This document shows, one piece after another, positions 1-8,606 of a stretch of DNA of 64,000 nucleotides. Where the stretch lies: positions 1,488,001 through 1,552,000 of the forward strand of contig CAWKCV010000003.1 of NCBI GenBank assembly GCA_963848205.1, in the 5' to 3' direction. Below the pieces are notes generated by a model, which was given only the letters and a program-made list of their open reading frames with translations, made no database searches and was not told where the DNA came from. Numbering within the stretch: the first letter of the stretch is position 1; each line of letters begins with the position of its first letter. Made by a program: the position numbers and the translations under genes. Origin of the DNA: BOG-908 sp963848205. Lineage in GTDB: Bacteria; Pseudomonadota; Alphaproteobacteria; Acetobacterales; Acetobacteraceae.

Positions 1-113
1 GCAATCTTGGAACCGAGATAGAAATCGAGAGCGGCATCGCCGCAAACGATCGTGTGGTGACCTCGCCGCTGGACACGCTGGAGGATGGTGAAGCAGTACA
101 GGTTGTCGAGTAG
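1..113 (+). CDS. RND efflux periplasmic adaptor (membrane fusion protein), C-terminal end only
   Basis: An open frame enters from the left edge (first complete codon at base 3) and stops at TAG 111-113. The 36 visible residues, with GTEIEIESGI, ANDRVVTSPLDTL and a final DGEAVQVVE, match the C-terminal barrel of HlyD/AcrA-type adaptors of RND efflux pumps, which link the inner-membrane pump to the outer-membrane channel. The next gene encodes that channel, which supports the call. The start and most of the gene lie outside the window. Confidence 0.75.
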   Translation, partial: NLGTEIEIESGIAANDRVVTSPLDTLEDGEAVQVVE

Positions 114-117
114 GCGA

Positions 118-1647
118 ATGCGAGAACAAAGGATCACTTCGCAGCCGCATAACCATCAACAAGCAAGCGACAGCATTCCAAAAGTTTTTTGGTTCTTTTT
201 TTCAAAAAAGAACGCCTTGCTTTCTATCATCCTCTCCAGCTGCAATCTCGCGCCGAAATACCATGCCCCAATCACCATATCCCCAGTAACATACAAAGAG
301 CGCGCGCTTTTCCAGCAGGCGCATCCAATCGACGGCGTGCCGCGCGGCGCGTGGTGGCGTGTATTCGGCGATCCGGTGTTGGACACGCTCGAAGCCCAGG
401 TGGACGGTTCCAATCCGACGCTGGCGATCTCGCTGCAAAGCCTGCAACAGGCTCGCGCGTACGCCGCACAATCGCAGTCCGGGCTGTATCCTACGCTATC
501 GCTTGGTGGGCAGATCAACGAAGACCGGCAGTCCGATCGCCGGCCTACGCGCAGGCCAGGACAGCCGAACCAGTATCTCGACAACAGCATCAGTGCGCAG
601 GCTCGCTACGAGGTGGATCTGTGGGGGCGTGTCGCCAATTCCATCCGGGCCGGGCGAGCGGCTGCCCAGGCGAGTGCCGCGGATGTGGAGTTGACGCGCC
701 TCAGCCTGCACGCGGAACTTGCCGATGATTATGTGGCGCTTCGTGGCGACGACGCGCAGGCGCTTGTGCTGGAAAATGCAAAGCACGCTTACGCGCGCGC
801 TCTGCAAATCACGCAAAACCGCTTTGCTGGCAAGATTGCCTCCGGAATCGATGTGGCACGTGCCACAACACAGCTCGGCAATGCCCAAGCGCAACTGACG
901 GACACCGAGGCGCGTCGCGCTGTGGCGGAACATGCGATCGCAGTGCTTGTCGGGCGCCAGCCTTCTCAGCTCGATCTGCCTCCAAAGCCATCGACACTTG
1001 CGGTGCCGGACATTTCGCCGGGACTGCCGAGCCGCTTGCTGGAGCGTCGCCCAGATGTGGCCTCTGCCGAGCGACAGATGGCGGCCGCCAACGACACGAT
1101 CGGTGTCACGCGCGCGGCTTTCTATCCGACATTGTCGCTAGATATTCTCTACGGTCTGCAGGATACTGGATTCCAACTCTTCAGCCTGCCAAACGACTTT
1201 TGGGCCATCGGTCCTGGTCTTGCTCTGCCTTTGTTCGAAGGCGGGCTTCGCAATGCGGAACTGGCCGCCGCGATGGCTCAGTTCCACCTGGCGGAAGCGC
1301 GTTATCGCGAGACCGTGCTGAGAGCTTTTCAGGACGTGGAAGATGCGCTGAGCCAGCAACGGTTGCTTGCGGAAGAGACATCCCAGCAGAATTCCGCGTT
1401 GCGCGCTGCGCAGCAGACACTGGCGATGACAACGACGCTTTATCAGGACGGCGCCACAAACTTTCTCGATGTGGTCATCGCGCAAACCCAGGAATTGCAG
1501 ACCGAGCAGGCCGCCACCGATCTGCTCACGCGGCGATTGGAGGCGGCCGTTCAGATGGTGCGCGCGTTAGGCGGTGGCTGGGATGTGAGCGAGCTGCCGG
1601 ACTTCAAAGGTAACATTTTGGGCAAAACCCAGCAGGCAAATCGTTAA
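118..1647 (+). CDS. RND efflux outer-membrane lipoprotein channel, NodT/TolC family
   Basis: TolC-like outer-membrane factor of the NodT type: two outer-membrane-efflux repeats follow a lipoprotein signal with lipobox LSSC (Cys codon near base 241). Typical motifs are EVDLWGRV and, in the second half, LLERRPDVASAERQMAAAN and LPLFEGG. The gene follows the adaptor by a few bases, so it is part of the same operon. The start is uncertain: ATG 118 (used here), ATG 85 (overlapping the adaptor) and TTG 217 are in frame. A copy of the dispersed hairpin repeat lies between ATG 118 and the lipobox, so with the upstream starts the repeat would be translated as part of the signal-peptide n-region (FWFFFSKKN). 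Confidence 0.88.
   Translation: MREQRITSQPHNHQQASDSIPKVFWFFFSKKNALLSIILSSCNLAPKYHAPITISPVTYKERALFQQAHPIDGVPRGAWWRVFGDPVLDTLEAQVDGSNPTLAISLQSLQQARAYAAQSQSGLYPTLSLGGQINEDRQSDRRPTRRPGQPNQYLDNSISAQARYEVDLWGRVANSIRAGRAAAQASAADVELTRLSLHAELADDYVALRGDDAQALVLENAKHAYARALQITQNRFAGKIASGIDVARATTQLGNAQAQLTDTEARRAVAEHAIAVLVGRQPSQLDLPPKPSTLAVPDISPGLPSRLLERRPDVASAERQMAAANDTIGVTRAAFYPTLSLDILYGLQDTGFQLFSLPNDFWAIGPGLALPLFEGGLRNAELAAAMAQFHLAEARYRETVLRAFQDVEDALSQQRLLAEETSQQNSALRAAQQTLAMTTTLYQDGATNFLDVVIAQTQELQTEQAATDLLTRRLEAAVQMVRALGGGWDVSELPDFKGNILGKTQQANR
180..213 (+). repeat. dispersed hairpin element, copy 1
   Basis: AAAGTTTTTTG flank followed by stem arms GTTCTTTTTT / AAAAAAGAAC (GTTC clamp class). It sits inside the 5' end of the efflux channel gene, immediately upstream of the hydrophobic part of the signal peptide. 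Confidence 0.85.
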
Positions 1648-1682
1648 CACCGACCTCGAAATAAGCGCGCGACAGCTAGATC

Positions 1683-1715
1683 AAAACTTTTTGGTCCTTT
1701 TTTCAAAAAAGGACT
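1683..1715 (+). repeat. dispersed hairpin element, copy 2
   Basis: Arms GTCCTTTTTT / AAAAAAGGAC. It lies between the convergent efflux channel and DUF1345 genes, on the 3' side of both. Confidence 0.85.
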
Positions 1716-1761
1716 ACTTGTTTGATTTGCGAGTTAAAATTTAAACATCACGCGCGGCGCA

Positions 1762-2409
1762 TCACAACAGCCCGCTAGCCAGATTGACCGTCAGCGCGAT
1801 GATCACTGTATTGAACAAAAACCCGAGCAGACCATGCAGTGTTGCCAACCGGCGAAATTTCCGCGCCGTGATGTTCACGTCCGAAACCTGAAATGTCATG
1901 CCCAGCACAGCAGAAAAATAGAAGAAATCCCAATAGTCCGGCGCTTCGTTACCCGGGAAAATCAGCCCGCCATCAACGCCGCCGCCCGGCTTGGCCTGGT
2001 AATATTCGTGGGCGTAGCGCAAGGCGAACACGATTTGCGTCAGCAACCATGACAGGCCGAGTGTTGCCGCAACAAGCGCCACGCGCTGTTCCTGCTGCGT
2101 GGGCGTCGAGCTTTTCATGATGCTGAACTCGGCCAGGATAGCGAGGAAGCTGATCAATATCCCAGCGACGACGACGTAGAACAGCGTCCACTCGCCATCT
2201 TCCTGCGCCGCAGCATTGGCCGGCATGCGCTCCGTCGGCGACGTTGCAAACAACACGGTCATCGACACCAGATAAACGACCGTGCCGATATCCCAGGCCA
2301 GGATGCCGCGCAGGCGATCGTTCCATGCGGCAGGCAGCAGGGCGAGTGCCGCACACCCGACGAGAATCGCGATGAATAGCCTGATGTGGCCCTTGATGAT
2401 CTGGACCAC
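1762..2409 (-). CDS. DUF1345 family inner-membrane protein
   Basis: A 215-aa polytopic membrane protein of the DUF1345 family; the function is not established. Several hydrophobic segments are visible, including a pair near the N-terminus (FIAILVGCAALALLPAAW) and the family-typical APDYWDFFYFSAVLGMTFQ and DVNITARKFRRLATLHGLL near the C-terminus. The GTG start at 2409 is chosen because GGAGA lies 6 nt upstream; a longer frame to 2490 would read through a hairpin repeat and is unlikely. The gene is bracketed by inverted hairpin copies at 1683-1715 and 2465-2500. Confidence 0.85.
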   Translation of the reverse strand: MVQIIKGHIRLFIAILVGCAALALLPAAWNDRLRGILAWDIGTVVYLVSMTVLFATSPTERMPANAAAQEDGEWTLFYVVVAGILISFLAILAEFSIMKSSTPTQQEQRVALVAATLGLSWLLTQIVFALRYAHEYYQAKPGGGVDGGLIFPGNEAPDYWDFFYFSAVLGMTFQVSDVNITARKFRRLATLHGLLGFLFNTVIIALTVNLASGLL

Positions 2410-2464
2410 TCTAGGTCTCCGCTGATGATCAAACCAGGGGTAGCCAGGAAGGGAGGAAGAAAGA

Positions 2465-2500
2465 AGTCCTTTTTTGAAAAAAAGGACCAAAAAACTTTTT
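2465..2500 (-). repeat. dispersed hairpin element, copy 3
   Basis: AGTCC clamp, T6/A7 stem and trailing CCAAAAAACTTTT. It lies between the stop of the DUF1501 gene and the start of DUF1345, both read on the minus strand. Confidence 0.85.
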
Positions 2501-2503
2501 CTG

Positions 2504-3715
2504 TCAGGCTTTTACCAGGCCTTTGACGGGTTGGGCTTGCAGGCTGCCGGGGAGCACGCGTTCCATGTCGGCGGCGTTCATGTGCATATGGTCGATCAGC
2601 ACGCCCTTGATGACGCTGCGCAAATCCATCGTCGGTGCCAGGTCGCGGTTTTCGAACAATTGGCCTGGGCGCAGGCCGGGCCAGTCGGTCAGCACGCGGC
2701 CGCCGGCGACCGCGCCGCCGGCCAGGACCGCCGCACCGGCCGTGCCGTGGTCCGTGCCGCCGGTGCCGTTGATACGCGCGGTGCGGCCGAATTCCGTCAC
2801 CGCGAGCACCACCGTCTGGCCCCACGCGGCGCCCAGCCCGGTTTTCAGCGCGGCCAGCCCGTCATCGAGCTGGCCCAGCACGATCTCCAGCCGGCGCTTC
2901 TGTGCCGCATGCGTGTCCCAGCCGCCGATCTCGAGCACCGCGACCCTGGGCCCGCGCGGCTGCGCCAACAGGCGCCCGGCCGAGCCCGCCAGCATTTCGA
3001 AACTGCGGTCGTGCTTCGGGTCGGCCGCCTGCCCGCTGAGGGCCGAGGCTGCAAAGCCGCGCTGCTTCAAACCCTCCTGCATCGCCGGGCCCACTACAGG
3101 GTCCTTCATGCTGATGGTGAGCAGCCGCTGATACAGATCCGAACTCGGCTGGGCGAAATGGTCGGGCGCCCACGCTTCCACCGACGCCGGCCCGCGCAGC
3201 AGCAGCGGGGCGGAAAGGCCGACCGACAAGGCCAGCTCGCGCCCTGGCGTCGGCATCAAGCCCACCGCCCGGTTCAGCCAACCGCTATGCAGCCGCTGGT
3301 CGGCACCGGATTCCAGGCAGTCCTGCGCCTCGAAATGGCTGCGGCTGCGATAATGGCCGGCCACCGCATGCACCAGCAGCAGGTCGTGCGCGCCATACAT
3401 CGCATGTGACTGCGGCAACGACGGGTGCAGGCCATATTTGCCGCCCAAATCGAGCACGCCGCCCGCCTGGCCCGGCTGTGGCAACGCCAATTCGCCGCGC
3501 AGATCGGCGAATTGCGCGTCGCCGTAAGGCTGCACGGCGGAAAGCCCGTCCAGCGCGCCGCGCAACAGGATCACCACGAAGCGCTGGTTCGTCTCGGGCG
3601 CGGCCAGCGCGAGCGACGTGCGGCCGAGCGTGAATGCAGCGGCCAGGCCGAGCAGTGCGCTGCGACGTGAGAGAACAGGGCCGCGCAGTGAGTCCGGACA
3701 AAGATGTGCGTTCAT
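2504..3715 (-). CDS. DUF1501 family Tat-exported protein
   Basis: A 403-aa protein of the DUF1501 family, sulfatase/phosphatase-like exported proteins of unknown substrate. The N-terminus carries a twin-arginine signal (SRRSALLGLAAAFTLG) ending near ALAAPE, so export by Tat to the periplasm is expected. Family segments visible include FVVILLRGALDGL, GGWDTH, VVLAVTEFGRT and GTDHGTAGAAVLAGG. It lies 2 nt downstream of the DUF1800 gene; DUF1800-DUF1501 pairs are common in proteobacteria and usually co-transcribed, pointing to joint function. No biochemical role can be read from the sequence. Confidence 0.92.
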   Translation of the reverse strand: MNAHLCPDSLRGPVLSRRSALLGLAAAFTLGRTSLALAAPETNQRFVVILLRGALDGLSAVQPYGDAQFADLRGELALPQPGQAGGVLDLGGKYGLHPSLPQSHAMYGAHDLLLVHAVAGHYRSRSHFEAQDCLESGADQRLHSGWLNRAVGLMPTPGRELALSVGLSAPLLLRGPASVEAWAPDHFAQPSSDLYQRLLTISMKDPVVGPAMQEGLKQRGFAASALSGQAADPKHDRSFEMLAGSAGRLLAQPRGPRVAVLEIGGWDTHAAQKRRLEIVLGQLDDGLAALKTGLGAAWGQTVVLAVTEFGRTARINGTGGTDHGTAGAAVLAGGAVAGGRVLTDWPGLRPGQLFENRDLAPTMDLRSVIKGVLIDHMHMNAADMERVLPGSLQAQPVKGLVKA

Positions 3716-3717
3716 GA

Positions 3718-5106
3718 TCAGCGCCTCAGGAATTCAGGGGAGGACAGCAGCAGCGTGAGCCCGTCGCGCCGTGAGCCGGCGGCTTTGATCTGGCCGAGCG
3801 TGTCCGCGGTCAGAAGCGGGCCGAGGGTCTGCTGGCCAAGCTCGACCGGGTCGGTGTTGGCGTAACGCGCCGAAAGGCCATAGGCGAAATCCACCCGTTG
3901 CAGCATCGCTTCGGGCCCCGACCAGTCAGCCGCGCGGTCCGGCCAGCCGATGGGGAACGGGGCCTGGAAAAACGGCTGCCCCAGCCCGGCGCAGATGCCC
4001 AGTATGTTGGGATATTGCTCCGGCGTGCCGCCCAGCGCCCGGATGCAGGCGACCACCCATTCCTGCGGCGTGCGCAGCTTGGCCATCGGCCGCCATGCAT
4101 CCGGCAGTTCGACCAAGGCCGCCGCCGCCGCACCCAGATCACCCTGGGTGTCGCGCAACACCGTCTCGATCCGCGCCACATCCGCGCGTGCGGGGTCGTC
4201 GGCCACGAAATGGCAGGCCAGCTTGGTCGCCAGGTGGCGATAGGTCGCCGGGTGGGTTGCCAGCCAGGCGAGAATGGCCACGCCGCCCTCCTCGCCCGTC
4301 GGCCACGAGCGGCCCATCACCTCGATCTCGCCGGGTTCGTGCAGGTTCGGGCGGTAGCGGAAACCCAGCGGCGGCTGGCGGATTTCGAACGACCAGCCGG
4401 TCAGCACCTTGGCGTAGTTGGTCACGTCGGCCTGCGTATATCCGCTGGCGGGGCTGACCGTGTGCAGCTCCAGCGACTCGCGCGCCAGATTCTCGTTCAG
4501 GCCAATATGGTGGCGCTGGCCCGCGACACTCTCAGGCCCGGCCGAGCGCTCCTGGTTGAGGTAGCTGATCATCGCCGGATGGCGCATCACCGCCAGCAGC
4601 ATGTCCGAGAAGCGCCCGGTCACATGCGGACGGATCGCCTCTCTTATATAGGCGCCCGAGCACGCGGCCGCGGGCAGCGTCTTGTCCGCAATGGTGAAGT
4701 GGTTGGCCCAGAACCACACGAGGCGCTCCCGGAACGGCGTCTCGGTGACGATGGCGCGATCGACCAGCGCGCGCGCCTCCTGTTTGGCCAGTTCGCCGAC
4801 CGGATGGGGGTCCATCGCACCCTGCGCCGCTCCCGCTTGGCCCGACGCTGCCTGGCCCGCCGCTGCCTGGCCGGCTGGGCGGGCCGCCACACCCGGGTCC
4901 GCGGCGGCCTTGCGCTGCTGTCGCAGGGCGAACTGCTGGGCCACAACCTCCAGCGCACCCTCGGTATCCAGCCCACCATCGCCCGGCGTCCGGTCCTCGC
5001 CGGCAAGCTGGGAGCGTAGCCAGAAGCGCGCGTTGTCCGGCAGCGCGCTTCCGGCGCGGTGGCCAAATCCGAAGCGGTTCAGGGCGATGAAGGCTGCGTT
5101 GTCCAT
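3718..5106 (-). CDS. DUF1800 family protein
   Basis: A 462-aa DUF1800 protein, the usual upstream partner of DUF1501; function unknown. The start MDNAAFIALNRFGFGHR at 5106 matches the family N-terminus (ALNRFGFG); a longer open frame upstream is rejected because it runs into the fusA promoter region. Typical segments are LVWFWANHFT, YIREAIRPHVTGRFSDML and the NENLARESLELHT block. Residues ~90-120 are an unusual A/G/Q-rich linker with imperfect AAGQAASGQAGAAQG repeats. No clear ribosome binding site precedes the ATG. Confidence 0.9.
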   Translation of the reverse strand: MDNAAFIALNRFGFGHRAGSALPDNARFWLRSQLAGEDRTPGDGGLDTEGALEVVAQQFALRQQRKAAADPGVAARPAGQAAAGQAASGQAGAAQGAMDPHPVGELAKQEARALVDRAIVTETPFRERLVWFWANHFTIADKTLPAAACSGAYIREAIRPHVTGRFSDMLLAVMRHPAMISYLNQERSAGPESVAGQRHHIGLNENLARESLELHTVSPASGYTQADVTNYAKVLTGWSFEIRQPPLGFRYRPNLHEPGEIEVMGRSWPTGEEGGVAILAWLATHPATYRHLATKLACHFVADDPARADVARIETVLRDTQGDLGAAAAALVELPDAWRPMAKLRTPQEWVVACIRALGGTPEQYPNILGICAGLGQPFFQAPFPIGWPDRAADWSGPEAMLQRVDFAYGLSARYANTDPVELGQQTLGPLLTADTLGQIKAAGSRRDGLTLLLSSPEFLRR

Positions 5107-5314
5107 GTGAGGGAGATAGCACCGGCCCGTGTTACGGGCAGTGACGAAGTGTGTGCCGCAGCCCGGCGCCGCTGGCCCTGCGCCACGCCAGCCACCCGTC
5201 CGGCTTGCAAAAGCGGCCACTTTCCCGCATTGCACCCCCACATACATGACCAGCTCGAGTTCGAGCGCCCGGGACAGGGGTTCCGGCAGCGCTCGCCTTG
5301 GCATGGAGGCCCCT

Positions 5315-7402
5315 GTGTCCGCGACCGACCTGAACAAGCTACGCAATATCGGCATCACCGCGCATATCGACGCGGGCAAGACGACGACGACCGAGCGTAT
5401 CTTGTATTACACAGGCGTGTCGCACCGCATCGGCGAGGTGCATGACGGCAACACCACGACCGACTACATGGAGCAGGAGCGCGAGCGTGGCATCACGATC
5501 ACGTCCGCCGCCGTCACCTGCGAGTGGAAAGACCACCGCATCAACATCATCGACACGCCCGGCCACATCGATTTCAACATCGAGGTGAACCGCTCGCTGC
5601 GCGTGCTCGACGGCGCCATCTTCATCATCGAAGGTGTTGCCGGCGTGCAGCCGCAGAGCGAGACCAACTGGCGCCTTGCGGACCGCTATAACGTGCCGCG
5701 CATCATCTTCATCAACAAGCTCGACCGCACCGGCGCGGATTTCTATCGCGCCTTCGACACACTGAAGGAAAAGCTCGACATCGTCGCACTGCCGTTGCAG
5801 CTCCCGATCGGCATCGAGGACACGTTCATCGGCGTCGTCGACCTGGTCGAGATGAAGGCGATCGTCTGGGAAGGCGGCGAACTTGGCGCCAAGTTCCATG
5901 ACGAGGAAATTCCGGCCGACATGATGGAGAAGGCGAAGGAGTATCGCCAGCTCCTGCTCGACACCGCGGTGAGCGTCGATACCGTCGCCATGGAAGAGTA
6001 TTTCGAGAAGGGCGACGTCGATGTCGCCACCTTGAAGCGCTGCATCAAGAAGGGCGCGATCAGCGGCGAGTTCCGCCCCGTGCTGTGCGGCACCGCGTTC
6101 AAGAACAAGGGCGTCCAGCCGCTGCTCGATGCGGTGCTCGACTATCTGCCAAGCCCGGTCGACGTGCCGGGCATCAAGGTCGCCGCCGATGAGGGCGTCG
6201 AAGAGCGCATCGACGACGATCGCCGCGTGATCCCGGCCAACCCGGACGCGCCTTTCGCTGGCCTGGCCTTCAAGATCATCAACGACAAATACGGCACGCT
6301 GACCTTCGTGCGCGTCTATGCCGGCACGCTCAAGCAGGGCGACATGGTGCAGAATACCACCAAGGATCACCGCGAGCGCATCGGCCGCATGTTCCAGATG
6401 CACGCCGACAAGCGTGCCGAGATCAAGGAAGTGTTCGCCGGCGATATCGCGGCTTTCGTGGGCCTGAAGGATACCGGCACGGGCGACACGCTGGCCAGCA
6501 GCGACGACCCGGTGATCCTGGAGCGCATGGCGTTCCCGGTGCCGGTGATCGACATCTCCGTCGAGCCGAAAACCAAGGACGGCGTCGAGAAGATGACGCT
6601 CGGTTTGCAGAAGCTCGCCGGCGAAGATCCCAGCCTGCGTCTGAAGACCGACCAGGAAACCGGCCAGACGATCCTGTCCGGCATGGGCGAGCTGCATCTG
6701 GAGATCATCATCGACCGCCTGCGCCGCGAATACGGCGTGGACGCCAATGTCGGCGCGCCGCAGGTGGCTTATCGCGAAACCATCAGCAAAACGCACACCG
6801 AAACCTATACCCACAAGAAGCAGTCGGGCGGTTCAGGCCAGTACGCCGAGGTGAAGATCATCTTCGCTCCGCGTGAGCGTAACGCCGGCATCGAGTTCGA
6901 GAACAAGGTCGTCGGCGGCACCGTGCCGAAGGAATACATCCCGGCCGTGGAAAAAGGCATCCGCGTCCAGGCCGATACCGGCGTGCTCGCCGGGTTCCAG
7001 ACGGTGGATTTCAGCTACACGCTGATCGACGGCAAGTACCACGACGTGGACTCCTCCGCGTTGGCCTTCGAAATCGCCGCCAAAGCCTGCTTCCGTGAAG
7101 GCATGAAAAAAGCCGGACCGGTCATCCTCGAGCCGATCATGGACGTGGAATGCACCACGCCCCAGGACCACGTGGGCGACGTGGTAGGCGACCTGAACCG
7201 CCGCCGCGGCATGATCCAGAACCAGGAAAGCTCGGGCTCGACCGTCATCGTGCGCGCGCACGTGCCGCTGAAGGAGATGTTCGGCTACATCTCGCATCTG
7301 CGCAGCATGACCAAGGGACGCGCCTCGTTTACCATGCAGTTCCATCATTACGATCCGGTGCCGCGGAACGTGGCCGACGAGATCATGGCGAAGTCGGCCT
7401 AA
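5315..7402 (+). CDS. fusA: elongation factor G
   Basis: Translocation GTPase EF-G, 695 aa, the usual size. The G1 loop is AHIDAGKTTTTERIL, the switch/G2 region includes ERGITITSAA, G3 is DTPGHIDF and G4 is NKLD. Domains II-V follow, with the domain IV start at TYTHKKQSGGSGQYAEV and the C-terminal RRRGMIQNQ. The GTG at 5315 is preferred over ATG 5303 because GGAGG ends 5 nt before it and the product then begins MSATDLNKLRNIGIT, matching family N-termini. The gene stands alone, not in a str operon with rpsL/rpsG/tuf, which suggests either relocation or a second copy elsewhere. Confidence 0.96.
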   Translation: MSATDLNKLRNIGITAHIDAGKTTTTERILYYTGVSHRIGEVHDGNTTTDYMEQERERGITITSAAVTCEWKDHRINIIDTPGHIDFNIEVNRSLRVLDGAIFIIEGVAGVQPQSETNWRLADRYNVPRIIFINKLDRTGADFYRAFDTLKEKLDIVALPLQLPIGIEDTFIGVVDLVEMKAIVWEGGELGAKFHDEEIPADMMEKAKEYRQLLLDTAVSVDTVAMEEYFEKGDVDVATLKRCIKKGAISGEFRPVLCGTAFKNKGVQPLLDAVLDYLPSPVDVPGIKVAADEGVEERIDDDRRVIPANPDAPFAGLAFKIINDKYGTLTFVRVYAGTLKQGDMVQNTTKDHRERIGRMFQMHADKRAEIKEVFAGDIAAFVGLKDTGTGDTLASSDDPVILERMAFPVPVIDISVEPKTKDGVEKMTLGLQKLAGEDPSLRLKTDQETGQTILSGMGELHLEIIIDRLRREYGVDANVGAPQVAYRETISKTHTETYTHKKQSGGSGQYAEVKIIFAPRERNAGIEFENKVVGGTVPKEYIPAVEKGIRVQADTGVLAGFQTVDFSYTLIDGKYHDVDSSALAFEIAAKACFREGMKKAGPVILEPIMDVECTTPQDHVGDVVGDLNRRRGMIQNQESSGSTVIVRAHVPLKEMFGYISHLRSMTKGRASFTMQFHHYDPVPRNVADEIMAKSA

Positions 7403-7408
7403 GGAAGA

Positions 7409-7445
7409 GTCTTCTTTTCTGAAGAAAAGAAGCAAAAGACGTTTG
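7409..7445 (-). repeat. dispersed hairpin element, copy 4
   Basis: CTTC clamp class: CTTCTTTTCT / AGAAAAGAAG, then GCAAAAGACGTTTGG. It begins 6 nt after the fusA stop codon. Confidence 0.85.
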
Positions 7446-7490
7446 GTCCGCTGTTGCGGTGCTCGTTTTGAGCATTGGGGCAGCGGACCA
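7444..7490. terminator. long GC hairpin downstream of fusA
   Basis: A 10-bp perfect inverted repeat TGGTCCGCTG (7444-7453) / CAGCGGACCA (7481-7490) encloses a second pair TGCTC/GAGCA. It follows hairpin copy 4 directly and probably ends or protects the fusA transcript. No T-run follows it, so a standard intrinsic terminator is not proven. The rest of 7491-7611 shows no gene. Confidence 0.5.
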
Positions 7491-7611
7491 TGCACTTCGA
7501 TTATTTTTCGCGAAAAGAGTGCTTAGGTTGTAATTGCCTACATCTACTCTTGCGTGAGTTGAAGAAATTGTCCTAGCCTGTTCCGGTAGCGTGACATTCT
7601 GGGGCAGCCGT

Positions 7612-8478
7612 ATGCGTTCACGGAAAGTTCTCGAAAATTGGCCTCAAGCCGGCCAGTATGATCAATCGGAGCCGGGCTTCTCCGAAGGCGTGTCGCATCG
7701 TCACGCCTTCGCGCCCCAGACCAGCCGCACGGATGATGATTGGCCCACCGGAGAGCTGACACGCGAGCTCGATACCGATGCTTGGCAGCCGCGCACGGCA
7801 TTTCCCGGCGAAGGACCACAAGGCCATCGCGAACGCATGCGCGACCGGCTGCTCGACCGTGGACCGGAAGGCCTCGCGGACTACGAAATCCTTGAAATGC
7901 TGCTGTTCCTCGTTCAGCAGCGCGGCGATACCAAACCGCTCGCCAAACGCCTGATCAATCAGTTCGGCAGCTACGGCAATGTCCTGAGTGCGTCGATTGC
8001 GAACCTTCTGGAGGTGCCGGGCGTAGGCCGGCACACGGTTGCCGCCTTGAAGCTGATGGCCGAAGGCGCCGTCCGCCTCGCGCGCGAGGAATTGCGTAGC
8101 CAACCGATCCTGAGCAATTCGGAACAGCTACTGCCCTATTTGTTCTCCGTCATGGCACGCGAAAAAATAGAACAGTTCCGCATCCTTTTCCTCGACATCA
8201 AGAACCGGCTCATCGTCGACGAACTGCAGGGCCGCGGCACAATCAACCACACGCCCGTCTATGTTCGCGAAGTCGCCAAGCGGGCGCTTGAACTTCACGC
8301 GGCCGGCATCATCCTGACGCACAACCACCCCAGCGGCGACCCGACACCGTCCATCGCGGATCTGGACATGACACGACACATTGAAACGGCACTCAAGGCG
8401 CTTGGAATCTCAGTGTATGATCATGTGATCATCGGGAATGGAAAGTCGATCAGTTTGCGTAAGGAAGGATTTTTGTGA
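7612..8478 (+). CDS. radC: RadC family JAB/MPN-domain protein
   Basis: RadC family (once called DNA repair protein; its real role is unsettled). The C-terminal JAB metalloprotease-like fold carries the metal motif THNHPSGDPTPSIADLD, and a helix-hairpin-helix-like part (LLEVPGVGRHTVAALKL) precedes it. The family core starts around GPQGHRERMRDRLLDRGPEGL; the roughly 65 residues before it are a poorly conserved extension. Two starts are plausible: GTG 7591 and ATG 7612 (used); neither has a strong ribosome binding site. A convergent minus-strand gene follows, with a head-to-head pair of hairpin elements between them. Confidence 0.92.
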   Translation: MRSRKVLENWPQAGQYDQSEPGFSEGVSHRHAFAPQTSRTDDDWPTGELTRELDTDAWQPRTAFPGEGPQGHRERMRDRLLDRGPEGLADYEILEMLLFLVQQRGDTKPLAKRLINQFGSYGNVLSASIANLLEVPGVGRHTVAALKLMAEGAVRLAREELRSQPILSNSEQLLPYLFSVMAREKIEQFRILFLDIKNRLIVDELQGRGTINHTPVYVREVAKRALELHAAGIILTHNHPSGDPTPSIADLDMTRHIETALKALGISVYDHVIIGNGKSISLRKEGFL

Positions 8479-8490
8479 AAAAGAAAGCAA

Positions 8491-8517
8491 CTCTTTTTTG
8501 AAAAAAAGCAAAAGACG
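8491..8517 (-). repeat. dispersed hairpin element, copy 5 (degenerate stem)
   Basis: CTCTTTTTTG then AAAAAAAGC and CAAAAGACGT; the outer clamp is no longer fully paired. It lies 12 nt downstream of radC and is paired with copy 6. Confidence 0.7.
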
Positions 8518-8561
8518 TCTGCTGGTTGGCTATGTCGAAATGCCTAAGATGCTTACGAACT

Positions 8562-8596
8562 AAAAGTTTTCTGCTTCTTTTCTTCAAAAAAGAAGC
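8562..8596 (+). repeat. dispersed hairpin element, copy 6
   Basis: AAAAGTTTTCT flank then GCTTCTTTT / AAAAGAAGC. It is 3' of the minus-strand TSCPD gene and 3' of radC, facing copy 5. Confidence 0.85.
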
Positions 8597-8606
8597 GCTT
8601 TTTTTC

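Noticed and set aside
1762..2490. Longer N-terminus for the DUF1345 protein starting MVLFFKKG
   Set aside because: The first 27 residues are encoded by a hairpin repeat and its flank; GTG 2409 with GGAGA is a better start and fits family length.
5339..6814. A long open frame antisense to fusA
   Set aside because: It lies opposite a complete, conserved EF-G gene; high GC content keeps antisense frames open. No known family or ribosome binding site.
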